Positions 10,014 to 21,000 of a stretch of 64,000 nucleotides of DNA are shown in pieces. This DNA is from Litsea cubeba (taxonomy: Eukaryota > Streptophyta > Magnoliopsida > Laurales > Lauraceae). Location: positions 77,430,453 through 77,494,452 of the forward strand of contig CM022951.1 in the NCBI GenBank assembly GCA_012931725.1, given 5' to 3'. The translations under genes and the position numbers were made by a program. The stretch's first letter is position 1. Each line of letters begins with the position of its first letter. The notes under the pieces were generated by a model. The model had not been told where the DNA came from, made no database searches, and saw only the letters and a program-made list of their open reading frames with translations.

Positions 10014-11370
10014 AATTGGTATCAGAGCCTTGTTGTGATACGCGATCAACAACAATGATTTTTCGTATCTCGAAAAGGTTCTTTGTTTCATCACACAGAT
10101 CGGGCGTTGCAGTGAACAGAGTCAGAGCCTGGGGAGAATAAGATTGGTGAGATCAAGGTGGGCCACACAGATTGTTGTGGCTTGGTTGTCACTGCGCAGA
10201 GGAGAATAGAGTTTCTCGATTTGGACTCACTGCATATTAGAAACCAGAGGATCTCGGCCGTGGAGTCATCGTCAGTCGCCGGAGTTCGCCCGCGGCCTGT
10301 GCCACTCGCACGTTGCCAGGGAAGAAGAGCATCATTGCTGCTCTCGTCGTCGTGCAGAAACCAGAGCCAGCACAGAGGGCCCGAAATTTTCGTTGTTGCC
10401 AGAGAAGATCTGGACTGGATCACTGTTTGTTTGTGGTTTGATGCCGTTGCCGTCCGTCGCCATCTTCACCGGAATTTGAACGGTGGAGGAACTCGTCGCT
10501 GCACGCCAGAGTTGCAGAGTAGAAGAGTCCAAACAGGACTCTGTTTTTGCCAAGTTTTTGTTACCGGAGAAGTCGTCATTCACTGCCGGAACTAGGGAAG
10601 ACAGTCGGACTCTGGACTTGTGCTAGCTATCGCTGGAGTCCGCCTGTGGCCGTGCCAATCGCTGCCAAAGAAGAAGGAAGAAAACTTGTTTTTGTTACAG
10701 ATGTTCGGTATGTACCGGATTTGAAGAAGAATCTTATCTCATTGGGTGCTTTAGACTCCAAAGACTTCAAGATTACCATGGAAGGTGGAGTTCTAAAAGT
10801 TGTTTACGGTGCACTTGTGTTGATGAAGGGTGTCCGAAGAGGTAATCTTCTGTATTTCTTGCAAGGGAGTACAGTTGTAGGTGGAGCAGCAACAGTATCT
10901 GATAGCTTGAATGAGACTGTTACAGACACTACCAGATTGTGGCACATGCGTCTAGGGCATGCTGGGGAGAGAGCATTGCAGGGTTTGGTTAAGCAAGGCT
11001 TGTTGCAAGGTGCAAGGACCTGTAAGTTGAGATTTTGTGAACATTGTGTTTTTAGCAAGCAGACAAAAGTGAAGTTTGGCACCGCGATCCATCGCACTCA
11101 AGGCACACTAGACTATATTCATTCGGATGTATGGGGTCCTACCAAGGTAGCATCTTTGGGAGGTATGCACTACTTTGTTACATTCTTTGATGACTTCTCC
11201 AGAAGAGTATGGGTGTACATCATGAAGCACAAGGATGAAGTCTTGAATGTGTTCGTGAAGTGGAAGAAAATAATTGAAACACAGACTGGCAGAAAGATCA
11301 AAAGGCTTAGGTCAGATAACGGTGGAGAGTACAAGTCTGATCCGTTCTTGAAAGTAAGGATGAGGGGATC
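10014..11370 (+). pseudogene. Ty1-copia internal remnant (GAG-pre-integrase and integrase)
   Basis: After the PBS comes a non-coding leader (10014 to about 10660). The pol frame then starts abruptly near 10675 with the segment RYVPDLKKNLISLG, followed by the GAG-pre-integrase zinc region (H..LGH....L..L...G, then CEHCVFSKQ) and the integrase core with its two aspartates in YIHSDVWGP and LRSDNGGEY. The frame runs to about 11370, where it fuses with LTR sequence. gag, most of protease, the rest of integrase, RT and RNase H are missing. It can no longer encode a working polyprotein. Confidence 0.85.
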
Positions 11371-11471
11371 GTGAGGCCTTTTGATGGGTTGAGGCCCATC
11401 AGAAACAAAACCGTGAGGCCCGAGGGCCAAAGCGGACAATATCATGCACGTGTGTAGGGTGGGGCTTTACA
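11371..11471 (+). mobile_element. 5'-truncated TRIM/copia LTR
   Basis: It carries the last about 100 bp of the 180-bp LTR (from GAGGCCTTTTGATGGG to GGGGCTTTACA), joined directly to the interrupted copia integrase frame. It is followed by ATGGTATCAGAGCC, the PBS of the next TRIM unit. Confidence 0.85.
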
Positions 11472-11618
11472 AATTAATGGTATCAGAGCCGACTCTCGAC
11501 TAGTTCAAGTGTGTGTCCCCTGCCATAGTCTGGTGCAAGTGGGCGGGTTTCCATGTGGGCGGGCCAAGAGAGCTGGCAGGCTATTGCACAGGGACATGCA
11601 GCCTTAAGGGGGGTGGAA
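11472..11618 (+). mobile_element. TRIM internal domain (copy 2)
   Basis: This is a 147-bp domain consisting essentially of a PBS (11477-11490) and a polypurine tract (TTAAGGGGGGTGGAA), the minimal anatomy of a terminal-repeat retrotransposon in miniature. It has no coding capacity, so its movement needs proteins in trans. Confidence 0.85.
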
Positions 11619-11798
11619 TGTGACGCCTCGGAGTCCCACATCGACTATAAAGAGGAAAGTGGTTGAGATTATATGTAGATCTCACACCCTTACCTTGCAT
11701 GAGGCCTTTTGATGGGTTGAGGCCCATCAGAAACAAAACCGTGAGGCCAGTGGGCGAAAGCGGACAATATCATGCATGCGTGGGGGTGGGGCGTTACA
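11619..11798 (+). mobile_element. TRIM LTR, 180 bp (3' copy)
   Basis: TGTGACGCCTCGGAGTCCCA to GGGGCGTTACA; a complete copy of the LTR at 9833. Adjacent unique sequence starts at 11799. The matching left-side target duplication cannot be defined because the left boundary of the mosaic is unclear. Confidence 0.88.
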
Positions 11799-13267
11799 TA
11801 CTTATCGACTAATACGAATTTGCCATCGCCAATTATGTCAAGAAAACCCCCCCTAAACCACCATTGTATTGCTCTATTATGTATCACTCCATGTTATTAA
11901 TGAATAAATCCTCCAATAGAGTGTGTGAGAAAGTTATTACGTATGGCGTCCCATTTTTTATCATTCTAGCTAATACTTCCTTGTTCATACAGTGAATCTA
12001 CCGGTACCAGTTGGTACCTCTCCAACTGTGACGTACCGAGGTCGCGGTTCAAAAGTGTTAATTGGAAATCCACCTCTCTCCAATTTTTCGGTTAAAAATT
12101 CCGTCATGTAATGATTCTGGGTAAAAAAATATAGACTGCAAACCATTCAAATCGATTTCACCTTCTTCCTAAATATAAGAAAACAACAACAAACGTTCAT
12201 TTTAGGAGTTTCAAAACAAAAACAAAAACAAAAGCAAAATACCTTCGATTACGAAACAGTTATGGTGAAGATGTTAGTCGAGTGATTTTGTGGACAAAGT
12301 AGAGTTGAAGTACAAGTCGATCAGATGAACAATAGAGCCGTGTGTGTAATCGATAGTTGAAGGGTTCGTTTTCTATATTGTAGAGAGAAAGTTGATGAGA
12401 GAGAACATTGGGGAGAGAGAGAATGTTGATAGAGAGAGAGACATCGGTTGATGAGAGAGATTATTAATGTGTTTGAGAGAGAAAGTGAGAATATATTGAA
12501 AGAGTTTTTTTTTTTTTTTCATTAAATTTTAAAAGTATGGGTATTCTCGTCATGTCACCATAAATTATGGATAAAAATAGTGAAGTTATTTGGAAGAGAG
12601 ATGTTATTGACAATCCATTAAATATCTTTTTACACTCCATTTTAATTTTTTTTAATATGAAATTTTATCCTAATTAAAATTACTACAATGAGCAAAAAAT
12701 TCTGAACGCACTAAACTTTTTTTTATTTTATGAAAGTCTATCAAAAACAAAAAGCAATCAAAACTTCCTATGATCTAACATCTCTCTGAAGAAAAATATC
12801 AAGTCCGGCAATTAAAAAAAAAGTAAACACGAAAAACTTAGCTGTAGTTCCTAATATAGACCGCATCATTGACTATCTTGCTCATTCTTCATCTTCTTCA
12901 TCTACATCTCCATTAGATACCTTATTTTTTAGTTTTTTTCGAATGTTTCACAAACTCTAAAACATTTATTTCTCAATATCATTAAAAAGTTTTATTTGAT
13001 CCTAAAGTGATGGGAAAGATTTACAAGAGAAAAAACAAGTTTTTTAAAGTGTTGATTTTGGTAGATTTAATTTTTAATTTTTTTCTTGAAACAAACAATA
13101 ATATAAATCTTCGTGCAGATTTTTTTTTTTTACTTTTAGAATTGTTTTTAAAATTTAGGGTTTTAGGATGGAGTGTTTTATTTTTTATTTTTAAAAATGA
13201 GTGTTAAAAGATAAAAAGACTAATTTTGGAATAAAATGGAGTGTTTTCAGAATTTTTTAAAATTTAA
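11799..13267. other. AT-rich spacer without a gene
   Basis: I see no reading frame with protein-like composition. A GAGAGA-rich stretch lies at 12380-12500. A segment at 13145-13260 containing GGAGTGTTTT/AGTGT motifs recurs after the MITE at 14130-14200, so the MITE sits in a locally repeated sequence. Confidence 0.6.
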
Positions 13268-14128
13268 GGGCCTGTCCGGTACCCTTTTTTAAGGGTGCTT
13301 TTGTTTTTATTTTTTGAAAACGATTTCGAATTCGCGTTTGTTAACCGTTTGTCATTTTATTTTCAATAAACAAAAATAAAATGAAAAACAAAATCAATGT
13401 TAAAAGTGAAGGTTTTTGAAAAACAAGTTTTAGATGCTTTTCGTGTATATATATGTATATATTTTTGAAAAAATACTTATATTTTTTCTTCTTCTTCTCC
13501 ATATTATCTTCGACTTCTTCTTCTTCGTCTCATCTTCTTCATCTCTTCATCATCTCATCTTCTCTTCATCTCATCTTCTTTTTCTTAGATCTGCTTCTCT
13601 TCATCTCATCTTCTTTTTCTTAGATCTGCTTCTCTTCATCTTCTTTTCTTCTTTATGTCGCCGATATGCTCCTCAGCTCTTATATTTTTTTTCCTTTTTT
13701 CTTCACCTCTCCGATCTGCTTCTCTTCATTTTTTTTTTCATTTTCCTTATTATCCAATAACTCAAATATATATATATTAACATAATGGAGTAGCATTTAT
13801 TTTTAAATAATTCATCATAGAGATTTTATCCGGTTATTATGAGTTATTGGATAATTATTTGGGATGAATTATTGAGTAATATTGACCTATCTTTTATTCA
13901 AATTAAAAAAAAAACATAATATAAAAATAATAGAAAAATAATATAATTTTTGATATTTTTCGGTTAACCTACGAGAGACGTTTTTTCCGTTTCATTTTCA
14001 AAATACAGCTTTCAGTATATACTACTAGACGCTTTTTTGGATCTCGAATCTGAAACCGAAAACAACGTTTTCATTTTCATTTTTCTTTTTTGAAAAACAG
14101 CAAACGAAAAACGTTAAAGGACGCGCCC
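13268..14128. mobile_element. Tourist-like MITE with TAA target duplication
   Basis: Terminal inverted repeats are GGGCCTGTCC at the left and the complement of GGACGCGCCC at the right, with extended similarity in the TTTTTGAAAA/CGTTTGTTAAC region. TAA flanks both ends (13265-13267 and 14129-14131), as expected for PIF/Harbinger-Tourist elements. The interior is T-rich and contains two tandem copies of a 36-bp unit (about 13567-13638, containing TTCTTAGATCTGCTTCTC). Open frames inside are compositional only. Confidence 0.7.
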
Positions 14129-14540
14129 TAAGTTTTCAGAATAGAGTGTTTTTAGAAAATGAGTGTGTAAAGATAAAATTGGATTGTATGGAGAAAATCT
14201 CTATTTATAATGAAAAAACTTGAATTTCACAAAAATTTAAGGGATAAATATTGGAATTTACTCAATAAAATATTATAATATTAATTAATTGGTTGTTAAC
14301 CTGTTCCCTTAGAACACAGGTTAACACTGCCCTAAGTTTATATATCTTACGTGCATACATATAATCTGAGTATAAATTTAAAATCAAACGATAAGATAGA
14401 CATGCATTACAAATAAATCCCTAAAAAGTAGACATTACAAAAGATGCAAATACTCATCAAGACTTATATATTGATTAAGAACCAGGTAGAGTGAAGTAAA
14501 ATTAAGACACTTAAGTAATAATATATATATAAAAAAAAAA
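14129..14540. other. Spacer and 3' flank of the laccase gene
   Basis: AT-rich. The part next to 14540 should hold the laccase 3' untranslated region on the minus strand; no specific poly(A) signal is called. Nothing else recognised. Confidence 0.5.
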
Positions 14541-14999
14541 CTATGACGAAGAACAAGAAGGCATGTAGGAGGGACGTGGGCGGATGCTGGTATCATTTGA
14601 AGGCCCATTTTTTACAATGAGAACTGTGCTCATGCCCCATATAAGATGTCTCGCTAGATGACAATGCATAAGCCAGGCCCCTGAAAAAAAAAAAATTTTA
14701 ATTCAAGTTAGTGCTTAGGATGAGCCCTGGATATTTGTTGTTGTTTTTTCTACTACCACATTAAATTTGAGAATCGAGGAGCGGTATACAACCCCGAACC
14801 CAGACCCAGAGTCTCTTGGAAATGTGAGGGGCAATGGGCCGCCGGGTATGTCATTAAGCCAACCTCAATGGAAGAGAGACACACATTGATTTTTTGTTAT
14901 TCTTATAAATGATACAAATTAAATCTTCCTTAACATTTGTGATTGATAATTAATATAAGTATATGACAAATAATAAAATCAGTCCAAGGAAGAAAACAG

Positions 15000-15063
<64 letters not shown>

Positions 15064-18000
15064 ACCCGGATTGTCAGCAACAAATCGAATAGCAACCCAT
15101 CCTTTAGCAGGAACCATAATAGTGTTAACTTTTGGTGGATCAATCAAGTTAAATGACACTGGATCACTCCCATAATCGAAATTCCAATAACCCACTCCCA
15201 CCACATAGAAGCTGTAACCATGCAAATGCATTGGATGACTTTCAGGACTCACAATTGTAGTTCCTTGGAACACCATTTCAACTTGTTCACCATAATTTAA
15301 CATCTTCACTCTTGTCCCTGGAGTTGTGTATTCTGAGGCATTCCCCTTCCCTCCTGTGAAGTCGTAGATTACGTACGGTGCGTCTGGAAAATCCGTGGTG
15401 TAAATGTCGCTCAAATTCCTGTATGTAGGCAAATTTTCAATTTCTGATTTCTTCCAACTATTGGATTGAAATCTAATGGATATTGAGTAGTCTGCATGCA
15501 AAATAACTCGTACCGGGTGTATGCTTGCAGAATATCAATAGGACGGGTAACGAAAGAAAAATTGCTTAAGCTTGAAGCAAGCCGATCACCATGCACTGCA
15601 CATGACTTATTGGGGCATGGAAGGTGATTCATATCAGTTGTAATAAGCATTGTTGTAGTGATATTTCTCGGCACATCTATCGGATATTCTTTACTTGCTA
15701 AGCTCCTTAAACGTTTCGAAAAGCTTACTGCAGCATCAGTGTCATTGCAACCAGGAAGAAATCGGAATACAGGAGTAGATGGAGGAGTATAATCGCCTTG
15801 GTATTCGAGAATTGCTGTGGAGGTTGAGTTATCAAATGGAGTATATTGGCCATCGAACAAAGGAGAGGCAATCATATAATAAAGGCTAGGGTCCTGGTTT
15901 GTTGTAACCAAAACATCGAAGGTTTGTCCTGGACTTGTTGAAATGTAATCTGTGGTAACTGGTTTCAGATATGACCCGTCTTGCCCTACCACTGTGAGAT
16001 TGTGGTTTGCTATTCCAAAGAATATTTCTTCGTCCATTACAGCATTGATGATTCGAAGCAGATAGGTCTTGCCGGGTTTAACCTTCAACCGGTATGTTGT
16101 CTCTGCATTAATACCAAATTAAGTTATGATCATAATATATATACTGTATGTAATAAAGAATTGAATTGGATATGATAAAAAGATAATTAGAAGTTTAAAA
16201 AAGGTTTAATTAATTATACGATTGGAGCATGGGTACAAGTCTCCTGGTTGGCCGTTGATGGTGTGAGCATCAGATGAATTAGGCCTGCCCCCGGTATACA
16301 TTGCTTCACTAATTATGGACATCACATCTCCATTGTACCAGCTTCCTGCCACAAAACAATATTACAAGTCAGTTGCATATATATATATATATAGAAGTAT
16401 TCAAGTGCATCCATTCCTCATCATTTTTAGTGAGGGACACCCCTTTTTGGAAAGTATCAAGTACAAAAAGGGAAGTCCTATGTACTTGACACTCCCCTTT
16501 TTGTACTTACACTTTTCAAAGGGAGGTGTCCCTAACCAAAAATGTTGAGGGATTGATGCACTTGAATATTTTTCATATATATATATATATAAATTCACAC
16601 ACAAGGGTAATTAATTAATTAATTTGATTGAAATTAAAGATGAAATTAAGAAGAAAAAAAAATGTACCAAGAACGATAGTGTGTTCCTCATAAGGTTGGG
16701 GAAATGGATAAGTGGTTCCAAGAGCAGGTAAAATGATTATGGGACCATGGACCGTGGCACGTGTCCAGTCACTGTGAGCATGCCACCATAGGGTTCCTTC
16801 CTCTACTGTGAAGAATACAACATATGTGAAGTTGTGTCCTGGTCTAATTGCACACTGTGTTATGTTCTCTGGACCATCATACCAGGGGTTTCTTGGTTGC
16901 TTCACTCCATGCCTACAAATATAAACATGAAAAGAAAAGAAAGAAAAAAAAGGACCTTTAGATTTAGATCTTTGGTTGATAAATTCATATCATTTTCTAA
17001 GATATATAAAAACAAGATTAATTGGATAAGACTTAAGAGCTAGTAATTCTAAACCTTAAACCTAAATTAATCCAACAAGGGATGTGAATATGTGATAGTT
17101 TCACTTAACTGACATGTACCAATAAACATTAGTTCCACTAACAATATATGATCAGTTGAATGAAACTGTCACAATATAAATTGGGATTCACGTTGTAATT
17201 TTTGACATTATTGTAAGTTTTTCGTAAATGGTTGTAGGAATTAAAAATCATATATCTAACTGAATTCAACAGAATCTAACTTCATGTGATAAGTTGAAAA
17301 AATAACTTGTGATATGAGAGAGAGCTAGAGATGACCAGTGAATGGTGACACCATATCTGCCATAATTGTGGACATTAACAATGGCAGTATCGCCTTTTCG
17401 AACACGAATGGTTGGTCCAGGGAAACTCTCATTTACGGTCAACATGCTCTTTGTGCTGCAAAGCCTCGTAAAGTTTGAATCTTTTAGCTGCAATATTCAG
17501 GAATTCATTAATCATGTTATCTCAACGTACATGACCACATGGAATGAGCAAATGATAAAGTTCTCCTTAAAAAAAAAAAACAAATGATAAAGTTCTAAAT
17601 CAAAATAAATAAATAAAAAATAAAATACTTTTTTTTGAAGGGCTCTATTGGCACTACGAAAATCTCTCTTCCCACCGCAAAAAAAATAAAAAAATAGATT
17701 TTCCTAAACTACCCCCTCCCCTCTCCTCCTCCTCCTCCTCTTCCCTTCCTCTCCCATCCTCCACCCTCCTCCCTCCCCCCCCCCAAGTCTCCGGCGGGGA
17801 GGGAGATCCGACCGGCTGGCCGGTCTCCCTCCCCTTCCATTTTCTTTCTCTCTTCTCCCTCTCCTTCCCTCCCCTACTCCCCTACTCCCCCACTCCTCCT
17901 CCCCTTCCCCCTTCTAGTCGCCGGCGGGAGGGGATCGGGCTGCTGCAGGCGGACTGGTTTCCACCCGACTGCAGCAGCCCGATCCCACTCCCGCCGGCGA

Positions 18001-21000
18001 CTGGGAGGGGGAGGGGGAGGGGTAGGGGGAGTAGGGGAGTAGGGGAGTAGGGGAGGGAAGGAGAGGGAGAAGAGGGAAGGAGAGGGAGGAAGAAAGAGGG
18101 AGAGGGGGAGGGAGACCGGCCGGGGCTCCCTCCCTGCCGGAGACTGGGTGGGGGGAGATGAGGGAAGAGGGTGGAGGGTGGGAGAGGAAGGGAAGAGGAG
18201 AGAGGGAGGAGGAGGAGGAGGAGGAGGGAGGAGGGGAGGGGTAGTTTAGGAAAAATTATATTTTTTTGTCTTCTAGTAAGGTGAGGAGAGAAAATTTTGC
18301 GGCGCCAATAGCACTCTCCTTTTTTTTTCCTACAAGTGGCCTCGCTAAATTTTGGTAGTGGGAGACGTGGCCACCACAAGATTACAAAACTTCCCTTATT
18401 TATTATTTAATGCCCAACCAAAAATGGCGAAATTCCTGATGTTGTTTGCTTATATTTGTGGGGGGACAGCATCAATTAATGGGATATTAATTATCAAAAT
18501 TACGCTGCCATTTGACCTATTCTCCATTTTGCCCCATCGAATCCTATTAATGACCATAATTATCCCCTTCTAGTTTACTCTATTCCCTAAAAAAATTCCC
18601 CTTGCCCTCAATTTCTATTAAACTTTCAAAACAAAAGACCTTTTTACCCTTAAATATAGCTTAAAAAATAAGGATATTATTATTTTTCCCCATGAGGTTT
18701 GCTGAAATGTCATTTTATCCCTCACATCTCAGTATTCCCCATTTTCTCCCCTACCGTTATTTTCCAAACGAAAAAGTTGGTCTCTAACACAAATAGCCAG
18801 TGAAAAGACTCAAGTTCCCTTGCTTCCATTTTAATGAAAAACTGGTCAATTGTTCCCTCCACATAAATTTAAAAAATGGATATTACATAATTTTTTATTT
18901 AAAAAACAGAAAATGAAAAAAACAAATGAAGATCTAGCGGATCTCAACCGTCCATTATAGATGGGCAGTAGGTAATATGACAAACTAGGGAAAGGATTTT
19001 TGTCATTAATAAAACTAGAAGGGAATATTGGGGAATATGACAAACTAAGGGATGGGTTTTGACCATTAATAAAACTAGAGTCGGAGGAAAACGGGGAAAA
19101 TGAAAAACTACTGGAGGAATTTTGATAATATTCTTTAAATAATAGTGTCTCTTGTCCCTTGTAATTTTTGGTTTCTTTGTTTCCATGCTCTTACTGTGTG
19201 TCATTGGGATTATTACAATCCCAACTAACTTTAAAAAAAGTAAGTTTAATACTTTAATCCCACTAATTGTTGATTAATTGTGAGTTGAGAAAATCTTCCT
19301 TTCACGATGACCCACCGAGGATTTTCTCCTGTAAGTGATGTTTTGGTAAGTGAGACCGGGAGACGATTTGTTATCTCAATGGAACAACAAATTGTACTTC
19401 AATGAAAATACATATAAGTAGAGGTGGCAAAATATGACCCGACCCACCGACCCGACCTGCGTATTTTCCGCTTAATCCGACCCGTTTAATAGGTGGGTCA
19501 GTCACGGCTCACGGCTCAAGTATTCATGACCCGCCATTAAGCGTATCGGGTCAGGATTGATCCGCTTGACCCGCATAACCCGCTTATTTAAGCTAAAATT
19601 GAATTTGATTGTTCAATGCATAGGCTAAAAAAGAATAAATGGACCTTAACCAATTCAACCCACATTTTTTTATTAATGGAAAGCAAGGTAATCACATCAA
19701 ATGATTGTTGAAATGAGATTAGACCAAATTTGAACTTAAAAGTCAGTTTTGGTCAAGCAGGGAACCATAGTTGACTCAATTTATTTACTAGATGGATGTG
19801 GGTTATGCGGGTCGGGTCGGGTTGACCCGTGGTGGGTGCGGGTTAGGAGTTTCCGACCCGTTTATTAAACGGGTCGGATGCGGGTTAGACTTGTATAACC
19901 CGTTTAATAAATGAGTCCGACCCGTTTAGCACAACCCAACCCGATTGCCACCTCTACATATAAGGTCAAGTACTGTGTTGAGATATTTTTAAGACACTGA
20001 GATTACATTAACTCTGGTAATAGTACCAGCTAATCATATCTCAACCTCGGCCACGCGCACCTCGGCAGTAGTGTCAGGGCGCCAATCGAGATCAAGGTCA
20101 CTCTCGACCTCAGTCGTTCCCGCGCGACCTCGGCTTTGTGTCTCGACCTCGGTAACGCATCTCGGCAACGGTGCCAGAAAGCTAGCAGAGACAGGCACTG
20201 ACAGCTGTGCACAACCACGTCATGGGATGTGTGACAAGACATGGGCACGCGTAGGAGTACGCCATGCTGCCCATAGTTTCTAACAGAACGGCATCCAGCG
20301 GCAACGTCCACATCTGGATATGGGCTCCATGCAAGGCCCGATGGGACTAGGCCCAAAAGTCAACAGGATAAGACCCGATAGGACTGCCTTTTAATGAAAG
20401 GTGGGTTGATGGGACTATAATTAAGGAAAGGTGCTGATGGGCCGGTATTTTTCAAAAGTGCCCGTCAGAGTCATGGGACTCCTCACCCTCATTTCTCCTA
20501 TAAATAGAGAACCACTCTCCAACTCAAGTAACACACAATATCACACCTATAGCCGTTACTCTGTCTCTCTAAAATCTCCATCCTACTGTTGAGTTCTTGA
20601 ACTAAGTTAGGCATCGGAGAGCCTTGTGCTGACTACAGCCAGGGTCTTTGACTGTTGTTTTTCCTCTCCCCTTTTCAGGTTCAAGGCATTCTACCTTCAT
20701 CAAGGAGAGCTAAACCTCACCTTAATCCATATCACCAAGTCCGTAATATTTAGGCACTTACAATTGGCGCCTTCTGTGGGGAACCGTTCAAACATCTTTC
20801 CTAACACCATGCCTCCAAAAATCAGAAAAAGGCGAAGAACCTTCAAAATCCTTACCACCACTGTTGCCTGTGCAACCATTTGTTTTGCCACCACTTTTGC
20901 TGGAACAACCGCGTGCTTCTCGCCAGAAGAAATCTGGGCCAAAGGTTGGTGCAGCGGTTGTTGGAAGGCATCATTCCCGGTCAAGTTCATCCTCAAAGGA

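Noticed and set aside
13434..13760. 108-codon Leu/Phe-rich frame
   Set aside because: T-rich interior of a Tourist-like MITE.
17882..18379. 165-codon Pro/Ser/Leu-rich frame
   Set aside because: Lies within the CT-rich arm of the foldback element; compositional.
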